Shown here: piece by piece, positions 1 to 12,985 of the stretch | Layout of the letters: each line of letters opens with the position of its first letter | Position numbering within the stretch: position 1 is the first letter of the stretch | Assembly: GCA_017590115.1 (NCBI GenBank) | Contig: JAGGNK010006559.1 | Location: 10,033,784 to 10,097,783 of the forward strand | Direction of reading: 5' to 3' | Source of the DNA: Montifringilla adamsi | Lineage: Eukaryota > Chordata > Aves > Passeriformes > Passeridae | Length of the DNA: 64,000 bases | Translations under genes and position numbers: made by a program | The notes under the pieces: model-generated | Seen by the model: the letters and a program-made list of their open reading frames with translations, nothing else | Databases searched by the model: none | Told to the model about the DNA's origin: nothing

Positions 1-1190
1 AATGATTGCTTTTTAAAAATAGCAGTTAATTAGAAAGGAAATTGCAAGTACAACTATGCAAAAAGTAATGTCAATAGCACAACTCAAAACAAATCCATGA
101 CTTCATGCAAGCCTAATTTTGGTAAATAGATTTAATTGCAACTCATTCTGCTTTGTAAGTACTTAGCAGCTCTATATTTGGTAAACAGAAAACGTTGATA
201 CTGTTTTGTCTTGTGTGTTAAACACAAACAGCCTGGGCATTGGTTTACACCAGTCTATGTCTGGTTCCCATAAGAACTCATTATCCTCTAGCAATGACAC
301 AAGACATTAATCTTGGATAAGCATAGAGGTCATGTTAAAACAGAAAACATAAAAGAAAGAAGAATATAACATAGTAGTTTTCAGATACTTTTCCTCCAAA
401 TTGAAAATTCACTGAAGCCATGAATGCCAGAGTTCCTAATGCTCATAATGAAGGTGCTTCCCCTTGAAAATAGTGTGCTCCTATCAGGACATCTGGATAT
501 TCTTCTCCTATTTTTCACCGTGTTTCTTAATTTAATAAAAAGGAGTAAAGGATTGACTTTGTAGCTTCTTGGATCTTCACCTTTTGAGAGAAAAATAATC
601 TTTATGGTGAGTAAAAAAAATCCTAAATAAACAAAAGTAACTTTTCAAGACCTAGTTTTTTCCTCATGTTTATGACTAGTATGTTGCAGGATTAGCAAGC
701 ATCTCTTTTATTGAAGATAAGATGCTTTATTTCTTTAAGCTTCTCTTTTATTTAAATCACTTCTATTTAAGATACAGATTCCTCACTTTTCCTAAACATT
801 TCCTTTGGTCTTTATTAAGACCTTCTTATGGAAACTTTGTTAGACTACTGTATGGTAGAAAGAAATATGAGTGAGAAATCACTTAAGGGAGAGTGCTTCA
901 CTTCTGAATTACTGGTTAGGCACAACTTTAAATTGTCCTTCACTAGTCCTATCTGATAAAACAGCTGTATTTTTAGCATATATGTAGCTCAAGAAAGAAA
1001 TTCAAATGAAGTTTCTTAAGAATTTCACAATGTAAAATAATTTGTAGCTTTTTCCATTTTATAAACTCTTTATTCAGCTGCTTTTAATTTTGGAAAAACT
1101 GCAGAAACAGGAAAATCCAAGAGATGGGAATTTTTCAGATAAAGACATATGAGAGAATATTTTTTGAGGGATGCTGTCACTGGAAAATGT
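1..1190. other. AT-rich unannotated sequence
   Basis: No open reading frame of note and no repeat family I recognise. The sequence is AT-rich with short homopolymer runs, consistent with intergenic or intronic vertebrate DNA. Confidence 0.6.
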
Positions 1191-1601
1191 TGTATCGTGC
1201 TTTTCGTTTTATCAGTAGGTCTATGGTTTGATTTGTGATTTAGTAGTTTTCCTTGGTGCTGTTTTTTCTTTTGTCTCCACCCTTTTCCCAGAGATGTCGT
1301 CAGCTAGTTTCTAGTTTCTATTTCTCCAAACTTTACCCATTTCCTAAAACTGTTTTTCTTCCTTGGAAGTTTATTGGTTCACCACTGTTATTCCCCGCCT
1401 AGGTTTTTACTCCCAACTCTCCTGATTTGTTGGAAGTTGGGTCTGCCCCTGACTTTCCCCTGAGATATAAGTCTTTGTTGGCCCCTTAATCGGGGCCCAG
1501 GAAGAGAAAGGGAAAATTTGTCATCAAATAAAGTTTCCCTGGGACCCGTGTGCGCTGCCTGTGTTTTATACTGCACCGAAACAACTGACAACTGGGATTC
1601 A
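1191..1601 (+). mobile_element. Probable solo LTR of an avian endogenous retrovirus
   Basis: The layout is that of a retroviral LTR read on the plus strand. An inverted CCAAT (ATTGG) lies near 1375, a TATA-like ATATAA at 1465-1470, and a polyadenylation signal AATAAA at 1527-1532. A GC-richer U5-like segment follows and ends near a CA dinucleotide at about 1590 or 1601. The T/G-rich stretch from about 1190 to 1380 would be U3. No gag, pol or env coding sequence flanks it, so it would be a solo LTR. The 3' end is better supported than the 5' end: I found no clean target-site duplication, so both boundaries are estimates. The TATA, poly(A) and GC-rich U5 order is seen directly; the retroviral assignment is inference. 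The local GC content is clearly higher than in the flanks. The alternative is an unrelated transposon end. Confidence 0.5.
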
Positions 1602-2964
1602 ACGGAGCCCGAGGGGGAAAACTGCTGCCCCCCTCTCTTAATATCAGCTGGCTGGGGAAAGAGAAGCGGCAGGAAAATGCTTTAAAAAGGAAGATAAAAG
1701 TACCTTTTAAAACTAAATTTAAAAAAAAAAATTGAACTTCCAATGAAACTAAGACCAAAAACCCATTAATATAATCTAGGAATTCAATATTTATGTCTTG
1801 AAGTTGCCATTAATTAGGATCATAAGATTTGCGCTTTTTTTGACTGAAAATAATTTGTACCCTTGTTTTCAGAGAGGCAGATACACACATCTCTATGTAT
1901 GTTTTATGACTGTCCAGAAGCTTCTAAGTAATTTGAAACAATTTGGAAAACATAGAGATTAGTTTACTGCGTTTCCACCCCTGAAAATAACCAGGTACAC
2001 AATAATACAGATATACAATAATCAGATAATTAGGGAGTCCTGAGAAACCAATAAGAAGCAAACCAAAGGCAATCTACAGCAATGAACCACATCTGAGAGT
2101 TATTAGATAATATCATATTCTTTGGAAAACCTTGAAGGACAACTTTTTCAGTGTGATAGGAGATTTGAAACTTTGTGTTTTGAGCTGACTCCCTCACAGT
2201 GCACCTGAGAGCACTGAAGAAGAAAGGATGCTACTCAGTGCTCTACTTAACAGCACATTTCCATTTCAGGAATTCAAGAGCGCGTCTCCCTCTAGCTTCC
2301 TCTGTACAAAAGGAAGAAGAGGAGTGGAGAAAGGTTGCATCTGTTTATTTTACACCTACTGTAACATCTTTCTTTTAGGAAGGCAGAAACAGCCCATGGA
2401 AGCAGTAGAGGTGAAAGATTTAGTAGAAGCTATTAAGTTCAAAACAAAAAAAGAGCTTTGTTCTGTTATCACCCCTCTCTGATACCTCAGAGAAGTTGGC
2501 TGAATCTGTTACAGTGGTGATCTAATGCAAACATAAGGATCATTTTTCATACAGCCAAACAGCAAACACATCAAGCCTTAATAAGATATATCAGTAATAT
2601 GTGAATTATCAAGTATCACAGACTTTAGACTGAGCTTCTTACAGCAGTCCCTAATCTTTCTTTTTAAACTTGGATCTTTTCTGTCACAGCTACATAAATT
2701 ATTCATATAACAATGTGGCAATAATTAAAGTGATACAAAAAGTTTAATAAACAAAAAACAACACATGAGCGAACATACCGTTATCGAAATCCAAGGCTCT
2801 GCTTTATCTAATTAGTCATTCCTCTGATCACATTAAAATAATTCAATTTCTCAAAATGCCCATGAAGCCGGTGTAGTCATGTGTAAGAATATCTGCGGCC
2901 CATTGACAATTTACTTCCAGTCAGTTTCCCTAGGACTCTTAAGCTGTGTGATAGAGAGAGAACC
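1602..2964. other. AT-rich unannotated sequence
   Basis: The first 100 bases or so (to about 1690) are still GC-rich and may belong to the preceding element. The rest is AT-rich, without recognised repeats or convincing coding sequence. An 84-codon frame at 2228-2482 has no recognisable motif. Confidence 0.5.
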
Positions 2965-3506
2965 CCTTATGGTTTAACCCCAGTTGGCACCTCAGCACCA
3001 CGCAGCTTCTCACTCACCCCTCTGACACAGCAGGGAAAAGAAGCAAAACTCACAGGCTGAGATAAGAACAGTTTAATAATTGATACAAAATAAAATAGAA
3101 CAAGAATAATACAAAAATAATGAAAATAAGAGAGAGAGAGAAATAAAGCCCAAGACAAACATGGAATTGTTCATCAGTGGACTGATGCTCAGTCTGTTCC
3201 TCAGCAGCAATTGGCATCTCTTGGCCAATTCCCCCCAGTTTATATATTAAACATGGCATTCTGTGGTATGGAATATCCCTTTTGCCAATTGGGAATAGTT
3301 GTCCTGGTTATGTTCCCTTTTATCTTTTTGTGCATTTCCTTACTTGTAGAGCATGCAACATTGAAAAGTCCTTCATTTAGAGTAAGCATCACTTAGCAAC
3401 AACCAAAACATCAGTGGGTTATCAAAATTAGTCTCAACTGAATTCAAAAGGCAGCACTATACCAGCTAGGAGGAAAATTGACTCTATTCAAGCTGAAACA
3501 AGGACA
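2965..3506 (-). mobile_element. Solo LTR, avian ERV family, antisense
   Basis: This is a nearly full-length copy of a common avian ERV LTR (the family usually assigned to ERVL-like, class III elements), lying in reverse. The plus-strand start near 2970 (TGGTTTAACCCCAGTTGGCA) is the complement of the family's 3' end. The plus-strand end at 3490-3506 (AAGCTGAAACAAGGACA) is the complement of its 5' end. Between them, read on the minus strand, are a TATA box around 3239-3246 and an ATTAAA poly(A) signal at 3072-3077. The family consensus places both in this order. The copy is diverged, and the terminal TG and the target-site duplication are not clearly preserved. No internal retroviral genes are present, as expected after LTR-LTR recombination. 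The plus-strand copy at 62.0-62.6 kb belongs to the same family. Confidence 0.8.
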
Positions 3507-3874
3507 TAACTATATTCTAAAAAAATCTTTCAAACAGAGCGTTTGCAAGTGTTTGTCTAGTCGAGACAAGATTTCAGTTTTCCAGGTGTTTACAAATAAC
3601 CTCCTTGTGTTGTTCTTGTATAACACGTTTCTAACAAGCTACAATTTCTGTACAGCATGCTGTAAAAGTGAAATATGTGAAAAAGGAAAGAAAAACAACA
3701 ACAAAGTAATGGAACTGCAGAGTTCTATAACACTTAAAAAGAACACAACAAGAAACTATCTGAATATGAGACCAGAAGTTTGGGTTTTTTTTAATTTTCC
3801 CAAGCAGATGTCACAATACATTATATTGTCACTGTAAATAATCCCTCTGTCAGTTCCACTGCATGTTGTTTTGC
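3507..3874. other. AT-rich unannotated sequence
   Basis: An open frame of 119 codons runs from inside the neighbouring LTR (3478) to 3837. It has no recognisable domain and looks like a chance frame. Confidence 0.5.
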
Positions 3875-4225
3875 TGAGCAGTCCAAACACTCTCAGCCTG
3901 TCTTCAGAGCAGAGGTGCTCCAGCCCTCTGATCCTTGCCAGGCTCCTTCTCTGAACTCCACATTCTTCTTATGTTGGGGACTCCAGAGCTGGACGCAGCA
4001 CTGCAGGTGGCGTCTCACCAGAGCATAGCACAGGGGTAAAATCCCTTCCCTCTCCCTGCTGTTCACGCTGCTTTGGATGCAGCCCAGGACACATTTGGCT
4101 TTCTGGGAGTTCTGAGCTGCAAGCACACGTTGCTAGGTCACATCCAGCCTCTCACCCACCAGCACCCCCAAGTTTTTCTTGGCGGGGCTGCTCTCAACCT
4201 GCTCATCCCCCAGCCTGTGCTGCAA
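3875..4225 (-). mobile_element. CR1 LINE fragment, antisense
   Basis: The plus strand is the complement of the 3' part of the CR1 reverse-transcriptase ORF. Diagnostic stretches, in the usual order, are CTCTCAGCCTGTCTTC near 3890, GAGGTGCTCCAGCCCTCTGA near 3912, CCAGAGCTGGACGCAGCACT near 3983, GATGCAGCCCAGGA near 4076, and the CACCAGCACCCCCAAG stretch near 4160. The copy is truncated at both ends relative to a full 4-kb CR1 and has frame-disrupting changes, so it is a dead copy. It is less diverged than the fragments at 7.7 and 25 kb. Confidence 0.88.
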
Positions 4226-4654
4226 ACCAATTGTTTGCAGCTTAAACTAAAAAGTAGCATGTTTTCATATCACTGCAAAATGCATCTACATTTGGTTTGT
4301 CTTTAAAGAAAAAAAGAAAAGCAGGTTTCATTGTTGAGAGGCAGAAATCCCTGATTTATAATTCCGTCATGAATTTGTAAGAGTAGTATCTTTATTTTAG
4401 AAAAATTTGGTTGTAATGGAAAGGAGGTATGTAGCTGTTTTGGTTATTGTCTATGGTAATATAACAATATGAAAGTCTAAAAAGAACACTTTAGAAAATG
4501 CAGAAGGAAAAGAAAGAAAGAGAAGGAAAAGATAAGAGTAGAAAAATATTACTACCCTCGGTTCCAGCAATGAGGCATTGGTTGAAGTGACAGTCCGTCT
4601 TGGTCCATCATGAGTGGGGGAGAGTCCCCAAAACATATAATTTACTGGGCTAAT
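4226..4654. other. AT-rich unannotated sequence
   Basis: Nothing recognised. A purine-rich patch lies at about 4500-4545. Confidence 0.5.
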
Positions 4655-4658
4655 ACAC

Positions 4659-4715
<57 letters not shown>
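4655..4715. repeat. Compound microsatellite (ACAT)n-(AT)n-(GT)n
   Basis: Three dinucleotide-related blocks follow one another: ACAT units to about 4670, an AT run to about 4691, then a GT run ending at 4715. The structure suggests successive point mutation and slippage of one ancestral AC/GT repeat. It is likely length-polymorphic. Confidence 0.95.
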
Positions 4716-5205
4716 CACCCAAACATCTTCCCTGGAGGTGTTTTTTTGCGCAGTCTATTGCAAAAGGCTCTGGATTTGTTGCAACACTGTGGATCATGTG
4801 CAGACCTCTGGCAGAAGGTCTGGCCTCAGGAATGAGTCTGTGAGAATTTTGGGGGTCTCTGATGGTGTATGGCCCCTTCTAAGACACGATAGCTGCCACT
4901 CATGCCAACATAATTGAACCAGAAGGGATGAATACTCTCATGCCATGGGCAGTTTTACAACTGAATTGTATAAAAGAGGACAATCAGCATGATAAAAAGC
5001 ACCATCCTGCCTCCAAAAGATCTGCTTCTGATCAACATTCTCCTTTATAGGGCTCAAAACCCAGAGCCTCCTGTGATGGGTGCTCACCCCCTAGGTCTTA
5101 TTTGGACCAGAGACTTGGCCAGCCCACACCCAAAAATTCACCTCCTCCCCCTCGGAGTTTTTAGTTGTTAACTAAAAAGTTAACCCAAAAAATTCCTGAC
5201 AAAGC
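4716..5205 (+). mobile_element. Possible degraded LTR with TATA box
   Basis: A consensus-quality TATA box (TATAAAAG at 4969-4976) lies downstream of a moderately GC-rich stretch. A TG start such as TGTGAGAATTTTGGGG at 4839 is plausible. Downstream is C-rich, U5-like sequence up to about 5205. There is no clear AATAAA at the expected distance, no target-site duplication and no family I can name. It could equally be ordinary unique sequence with a chance TATA box. Confidence 0.3.
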
Positions 5206-7734
5206 ACATATCTTCAACAGTTTGGCACCTTGTGTAACAGTGTAAAAACCCCAAACCCTAAATATGACTGAAAATTACATGGGCTTGGAGAGTAAATTAA
5301 ATTACTGACTTTTTTTAATGCTTTAGAGCTGTTTTACTTGCTAATGCTGTGGGTAAAAGTAGTCATGCATGTAAAAATTTGCTTTTTTCCTTAATACAAT
5401 CTGTGCTAATCATTCCATACAAGTAGAAAAAGCTGATGACTTGATTATTGAAATTTCAACAGCCATTTATTACAGATCACCAGAAGCGTGACTACAAAGG
5501 ATACATCAGTAAAAAAAAAAAAAATTGCCAATTATACTTGACTGGGAGTATCTTAATTGTTAAATGGATGTCTGGTGGATAGTAGGATCAAACATGATTT
5601 GCTTCAGGCAAAAGGTACATTAATGTTAAGGACAATGAACTGAGGATCTACATTAACAAAAATAAAGTCACACTTAAACCAACTGAACTCTAATTTTTTT
5701 TTTTTTCATATATATATATATTTCAAAGAATATCAGCATGGTATAACAACTTGATTCTCAACATTTTCTTCATGATGTGTCACATTTACACTGGAAAAAA
5801 ATGTCATCCAATTGTTTACTTCAATACTCAAAACACTGAATTTTCTAATCATCCACAGCAGAATGGCAGGTACCTAACCATACACTGTTATTGAAAAATA
5901 TTCATGGCATTAAACTGTATCACTCTAAAGATTCTTTTCAAGGCATTAAAAAGTAGCAAAAATTATAAAAATAGGTGCTTAAATTTTTGTTATTTCTGTT
6001 GTTATTGCTGCTATTCAAGAGGAGATTGGAAGGGAATGTGTCCACACAATCACGCATGAACTGCCAAAAAAATCTACTTCAACTGTTCAAGGGCTGACTC
6101 ATTAACAAGTGTTACAATAGCCAGATACAGGAAAAATTGCTATTTTGATCGTAACACAAAGTTAAAAAAATGTTTTTCTTATTAGCACGATGATATATTT
6201 TAAATATCTTCATGGCAATTAATTGTGTTTGTGGGTAATTGGGTAGATTGGGTAACATCCCAATCCATAATAGTGAAAGTCTTCTACACTGACGTAGTAG
6301 ATGGAATACTCTTCTCACACAGCAGCTGCTCAAATACAAATCAATGGTTTCTAACAATACAGGTGAGACATACTTAAATTTCACTCTTCAAAAATGACAA
6401 ATAGGCATTGGAAGATTAAATTAAGAAGAAGGCTGTCAAGATTAGCTATTTAAATTCAAATCTGTTGTAATTTTGTATCCCCTTCACCATCCTCAAGTTC
6501 TCTTCAAAGCACCGATATGATTTAAAAATTGTATTTGACCCTTAGCTCTCATATCAACATCTATTTCACTGAAAATGCAACTGGAGGAAGGATGATATAT
6601 TTAGTACTATAAAAAATAAGACAACATTTCAAAATAATTAACTCATAGGACACTTGGGAGCAGATTTTGAGGAAGAGAAATATCCTGGAAAGTAGTAACA
6701 TGGAAAATTTTTAGATCTTGTTCAAACTCTTGGCTTTGAAGCTCACACTTAAAATTTCTCTACAAATTTACTTTTGGGGAATATATACACAGACCTTTGA
6801 GAATTTTTCTAGCTCCTGGGTAATCTGGAAGCAATAGGGTTTTGACATAATGTACAAATTAGGAATATTAGCAGGTAAAAGAGTAAAAATATTTCTTGCG
6901 CACTAGTACATTTCAAGCCCTTGTGTTTTTCAGCAGCTATTTAACACTTGTAGAGATCTTCTATCGCGTTTACTCAGCTACTTAACATTAGGCAGGAGCA
7001 AGCATCTATGCTGAATGTTTGCCGAGCCAGATCATCCAGTAAATTAAATCTGACACAGAGTCCCCGCCAGCGCAGCACCTGCTCCTGCCAAGTGCAGCTC
7101 TTTATAAATGTGATGGGTTCAGCCTGGTGCCACCTGTGCAGTTTGGCAGTGCTGCTGATTGCTTCTCGCTCAAAGCTGCTCACCGGGAGCTCTTACGCAC
7201 CCCTTGAGCACCCATCGTGCCACAACGGAGTAGGATGGCAGACAAAGATTTACAAAGGCAGGGCTTGAGGCCAGCTTCCAAGAGGACACAATATGCAGTG
7301 TCTGTAAGGTTCCTGAGAAGAGGGATCCAGAGGACAGAGAAGTTGAATCTCTGAGCACCAGAGGTGCTGGCAGCCTCTGCCCCCATGGGGCACTCATTGA
7401 CAGTGGAGAGTAGCTGCACTGACAACTGCTGAGCAGTTACTTCCCAGAGACCCATTCCATGTGTTTGGCTCATTTTACATTTCTAATTCTTAACAGTTCA
7501 TTTTCGATTACTGATTTTTGGTGGTTGAGTGGTTTCTAAAGATTTCAGCTTATTCTCAGCTAAAAACTTTGTCTCCTTCCTCCTAATCTGTCTAGCCCCT
7601 CTCTTAGTGTTTCATGAAACTCCCTGGTGTAGGTCTGATCTTCATTCCCTGAAACACCAACTCTTTTCCTTTAAAAGATTGCTTGTACAAGCAAATAATC
7701 TTATTTGCCAAACTTCCTCCTGTGACTCCTTATT
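5206..7734. other. AT-rich unannotated sequence with short homopolymers
   Basis: No coding sequence supported. The block 6980-7470 is less AT-rich and holds several short frames on both strands (for example 7008-7268 and 7180-7473), none with a recognisable domain. A stretch at 7112 (GTGATGGGTTCAGCCTGG) faintly resembles an avian LTR terminus, but the match does not continue. Confidence 0.5.
5694..5723. repeat. T tract followed by (AT)n
   Basis: Thirteen T residues at 5694-5706 followed by about seven AT units. Confidence 0.9.
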
Positions 7735-8205
7735 GGAGAGCCCAGAACTTGACACAGGAGTCCAGGCGGTGCTGAGAGTGCACACCTCTTTGTCATGCAT
7801 ATCATTAATGGAAAATTTTAATAGGGTTTGGTCCAGTATTGGCTACTGGGGTACACTGGTGGCTCCCAACTAGACTTTGTTACAGTGATCACCACTACTC
7901 AGAGACCTGCTAACATTTTTTCAATTGACCCTTAAAGCCTTACCATCCAGCTCATACTTATCAGCTTCTCTGTAAGGCTTTTGTGGGAGACAGAAGAGAA
8001 AATTTCCCTAAAGTCTAGGTAGACAATACCTGCTGCTCTCCCTTTTTCTACCAAGACACTCTGTCACAGAGGTGTATCAAATCAGGCAAGAATGACTTCT
8101 CACTAGTGAATCCAAGATGATACACTTTATGGCCTTGACCTTTGTGTGCCTGGAAATTGCTCCATCATCTTCCAGGCACTGAGGTGACCAATATATCTAT
8201 AACAT
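7735..8205 (-). mobile_element. Old CR1 LINE fragment, antisense
   Basis: The plus strand reads as the diverged complement of the CR1 reverse-transcriptase region. A CCAGAACTTGACACAGGAGT block is seen near 7742. Further blocks are TCATTAATGGAAAATTTTAA near 7803, TACTGGGGTACACTGGTGGC near 7845, CTAAAGTCTAGGTAGACAAT near 8009, and CTAGTGAATCCAAGATGATA near 8104. These correspond in order to conserved segments of CR1 read in antisense. The jump from the first to the second block implies an internal deletion near 7785. Divergence is high, so this is an ancient insertion. The left edge may extend to about 7560, but I could not align that part with confidence. Confidence 0.7.
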
Positions 8206-8968
8206 TGCTACATTTTTTATGCAGTTATACAACCTTTACATTCAGGGAATTGAATGTTTACCTTTGAAATTGTAGTTGAAGTTATTGATGTTTTTTACTC
8301 AGATGACACATGCAAACACTCAGGAAAATGCACTGTTAGAGGGACTATACTAGGAATCTCCGAAATCAGAGAGATCAGAGAGTATTTAATGAAATTGAAG
8401 TAGAAACTTGCATCCTAGAAGGAAACAATATAAAATATTCCAATAGAGAGATATCAGTGCTCATTTTGGAATTTATAAAGACCTTATGTTGAACTGTTTC
8501 ATTTAATATAACATGAGCAGAAGCAGCATATGAGTCCATTTTGCCCAGTAATTTCCTAAATATTTACCCTATAAAAATAATTTTTGAAAATAGTGTTCTG
8601 TATGAATCAAAATTATAATCCTTATCCTAGTTTTTTCTATGTTTCAGGTTTTTCACATTTTCTCTGTAGGAATTGAGTCAAAGTATCACATCCAGACCTT
8701 AAAACATTCCAATATGAAAGATACAAGACCTACTCCTTAAACCATATTATTAAATTCAGTATTTCTTGTCCCTCTGCCAGCAGGAATAACAATTTGCTTA
8801 AGTCATAAAATGGGAAAAATTCACTTAACAAGCAGCTATTTAAAACCAGGCTTATTTATTTGAGGCATAGTAAACACTTGACATCTTTCTTAAGTGTTTT
8901 CCTTTGCATTTATTACCATAGCCCCAGTCAAACAGCTACTGTCCTCCCTATTGCTCTGCAGTTAACTG

Positions 8969-8992
8969 TCTCCTACTGGGTCTCCTACTGGG
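8969..8992. repeat. Perfect 12-bp tandem duplication
   Basis: TCTCCTACTGGG is present twice without a gap, at 8969-8980 and 8981-8992. Confidence 0.95.
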
Positions 8993-11900
8993 AGACACTT
9001 ATGTAAAGCAGCAAGGACATATTCTCCCTTATAATTCTCTGTTCACTTTCATATATTCCATTAAGTTTTCTTTCACAGTACCTACTCCCACATCCATCTT
9101 TTAAAATTTTACTTTTTCCAGCCACTCTTTTTAAGAGAAGCTGATTTTCCCCCTCTTTGCTTACAAGGAATATGTGGGAGCAACCAGTGGCACAGAAACA
9201 CCCAAGTTCCTTACATACAAGCCCAGGATTTTTCATTTAAATGAGAACATGCTCAGACAAACTGCATGTTGACACCATGTTGTTACTCATGGTGTAAACT
9301 GCAACCAGAGATGCAGTGGTCATCAGCTTATTGCAAGTGGTGTGTTTTGAATGCCATCTGCATACAATTGCCTGCAGAAAGGCAAATGTTTCACAAATTG
9401 CTTATTTCTGGTTTTCAGCAAATAATAAATAATTAATATTATCAGACACTGTGGTGATATTTTCTTCCTTCTTATGACACAGTAAGAGACTGAAAAGCAA
9501 TACTAACCTCAGTTATCAGTGGTGCACACAGAGCTTTAGACCAAGATTACAATAGTGATGAGAGGAACACACACTTACTCATTAGCACTCATTAAGTAAT
9601 TGCACATTTATTATCTCTTATTCTCCTTTTCTTTTAAGAAGAGGAGAAAGAAACATATGTACCTAAGATTTAAGACTGTCAAGTCAATCTCATAAACAAA
9701 CTCAAAGATTTTATAAACCATGCAACATGAACAAACTTGGAACATCTCTTGCTACTTAGCATTGCTGATTCCAACTTTCACAAACATTATTATCCCAGTA
9801 AGTGGATAATCACTTTTATTCAAAGGAGAGATGCACATTTCTCTCTGTCTGTGGCAAGAGAAATGGTAGTATTAGAGTCTTCCTTGGCAAAGAGTATATT
9901 ACTACACTACTAACACTCTCTTTAAAGAAGAGAAGGTTGTTTTAGAAGATTAAATATTTCTTGATGTTCTGCTGCTTGTGTTAATTCACCACTCTTATGA
10001 TTATTTTGCCTGAAGAGCAGAGACTTTATCTCAAAATTTCTAATTATCTGTCCAGCAGAGCTTCCTCAAACACCAGCAGAAGACCATATGCTTAAGGGCA
10101 ACTGTGCACTCCACAAAACAACACGTATCTTTGTCATCTCCCCCCAGCAGATAACCTCTGCTCATGATGGTAATAGCAGACATGCTACCCTGACCTAAAT
10201 GGGGCTTGCACTAGAAAAACCTTATGTTTTATGAATCAGAGGTCTTCAACTCAGTTTCTACAACAATTCCTCCAGAGTCTTTGCATGCATTGGGATGTTG
10301 CTCTGCTGTAACAGATTTATTCATAGTTCAAATAGAGAAAAAGCCTTCAAATATATATTGAATGAAGAAAAATATTAATTTTGACTGGAATTGTTACCTG
10401 AGTGAGAACAAGCTGTCCCATGCAGACAACAGACAAGCTGGTTTTGATCCCTCTGGGTTGTTCATTCAAAGAAGTTAAAAGACAAAAATATAAGGGTTTA
10501 TGTGCTGACCTTTCCATCACACTAAGCCAAATTTTTAGTCACCAACTGCTGTTTGTATCCTAAAGCTACCCTGTGCTGGAGCACAGGTTCATCAGGGAAG
10601 CAGTGGAATCAGGCTCATCATGGGTGGTGTTGTCTGCATATTCCTGAGCCATCTCACAAACCAATACCATTGCTCCCATTCACCTTGCTATTTGTTCCCA
10701 TGACCTTACAGATGGGCATTCTTTTTGTATTTAACTGAGATTACAGAGAAAAATGTTTTCAATTACTCTAAGAAAGAAATTAGATGAAGAAGGTTAAATT
10801 TCTAGAAAAAAAAAACTAATAATCTGATAAGCATGAGTTTGCCCAGTAAACAGAAGAAGGAAAACTACAGTATTATTATTTGATAAAAGGATACACTATG
10901 CAAGCAAAAATTACAAATAATTATTAGCAGCAAATATTTCATTGCTGGATGGTTACTACAGTAAATATAAAAATCAATTCATACTAATATTTGAACTCTA
11001 CAAAGTGAAACCACTTTAGAAATTTGATTCAACTGCCCATAAATTTATATTTGTTCTGTGAGAAATGAAGACACATACATCAATATTGCACTCAGAACTG
11101 GAATAGAAATGAAAAAAACACCTCCTTCACTTAGTGAACAGACTGCAGGGAGGTTTTAATTTATGCCCTCAATTCTTAATAGAATAGGCAAATTAATAAT
11201 TTCTTTAAAATATGGCACACAACCATTATGTTTCATTATTAAAATAAATAGAAGGTCTGGAAGTTCTTCTACTGGTCACCATTATTCAAGACTTCTATCA
11301 CCTTAAACCTGCCTGCCCAGCCATTTTTTTCCCATAGAGGTGCTTGAATTTTCCCACATAGAGTTTTTGTAAAAGCACACACGTACATGTGTCACCAGCT
11401 GCAGTTTAATTCTATAGATACTTGGGATGATTGATAGCTGAAACAGGACCAACCACAACACCTAAGAAAGCCAATAAAGAAAATAAACAATGTAAGTACA
11501 CCTCATGTATACTGTATTTGGATGAAAGAAGCAACAAATAATCTCTTTCATTTCTAGATGAGGCAGCATGGAGAAATAATCAGGAAAATAGAATATAAAT
11601 AATAATCTTAAAAGGAAATATCTATCTGGCCAGAGCCCAGGGCAGTCTTTTTATCACACCTCTTCAAATCCTCAATTTTCCTCCATCCTCATAGTCATGG
11701 TTTAATTGACAAAAGTTAGTTAAACTGGTGAGGGGGTGGGAGAGCTATTTTTCATTGAGTATTAGTTCAAGAGGCTAAGGCTAAATCTGCTTCCATAAAA
11801 GTGTGGCCAAATTGGAACAGGTTTGCAGAATAAAGTATATGGTACTGATGATATTTAGTGTAAAACAGGTATATATTCAGAGACTAGCGTATCTTAGTCT

Positions 11901-12939
11901 GATCCCATGAATCAATTATCTATCAGCTTCTGCAATACATTTTTCTGTACTACTACTACTACAGCTACATCTTGAAAAAATCTACTCTTCACTCTTCATG
12001 ATCACTCGAAGCTACCAAAGAGTTAAAAAGAATTATCAGGATATCTACTCCCCATGCACAACTCTGGTCTGATCTAAGACATTTATGTACATGGACTTCA
12101 AGTAGTGGTGACAAATAAAACGTAGAATAAGAGAAAATAAATTACACAGGAAATAGAATAGTAGCTAAAACACAAGTAGAAAAGGAAAGAAAACAAAGTA
12201 ATATAGAATACAGAAAGGTAGCATAGAACAAACAAAAGCTTTCCATTATTTGAACTTGCAATTTAATTCTTCCTCTGAGTTTCTCTTTTATAATCCCATC
12301 TACATATTCAGCAAAGACATTTTATAGGGTTTATAGAAAACAGAATGTAAACAGAAAACAGAAGCTTAAAGAGGTACAAGGAAGGTAAAGAAAAAAGAAA
12401 TTTTCACCTAGAAACATATGAAGAATTTTTTTATTGTGAATACATTTTTATGTATTTTTTTCTAAAATAATTTTTTTGCTAAAAGAATAGTTGTAAGTGA
12501 AAGGATGATGGTGTGAAAAAAAGTGTTCTGAGTGCATCTGGACCAGAATTCTGTTCAAGTGAATTAATAAGGATCACATGACTTTTTCCAGTTGCTTGGA
12601 GATAAGAATACCACAAGAAAAGTATCACAGTTGACTAAATACACTCACCGAGTTATCTTTTTCCATCAGCGTACTGACAGTTCTGATTGCAGATTTAGGT
12701 TTTTTTCACCCTTACAGTCTGTTGCTATAAATTAGTAATTCTAAGCTGCTATTATGTCATGCAACCTTGTGGACTTTAGTGCTATCACATTAAATTTACA
12801 TGACCTGCAGATCCTGTTCTTAGAACGTCTTGTGTACCATAACTCATTTCTCCTGTGCATCTTCAATCCCACTCTCAATATAGTACTTTTGAAGGGAAGT
12901 CCCTTCAAAATTTTGAATTTTGAAGTACTTTATAGACTC

Positions 12940-12985
12940 CTTTGAAATAGTAAATATTTATTCTTCTTTGAAATAGTAAATATTT
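12940..12985. repeat. Tandem duplication, 26-bp period
   Basis: CTTTGAAATAGTAAATATTT occurs at 12940 and again at 12966, separated by a short TA/TC-rich spacer. It looks like a recent slippage duplication. Confidence 0.9.

Noticed and set aside
1591..1620. Possible retroviral primer-binding site after the first LTR (TGGGATTCAACGG)
   Set aside because: It does not match the complement of a known tRNA 3' end, and no retroviral internal sequence follows.
7105..7270. GTGATGGGTTCAGCCTGG resembling an avian LTR terminus
   Set aside because: Similarity stops after about 18 nt and the following sequence does not follow the family's order.
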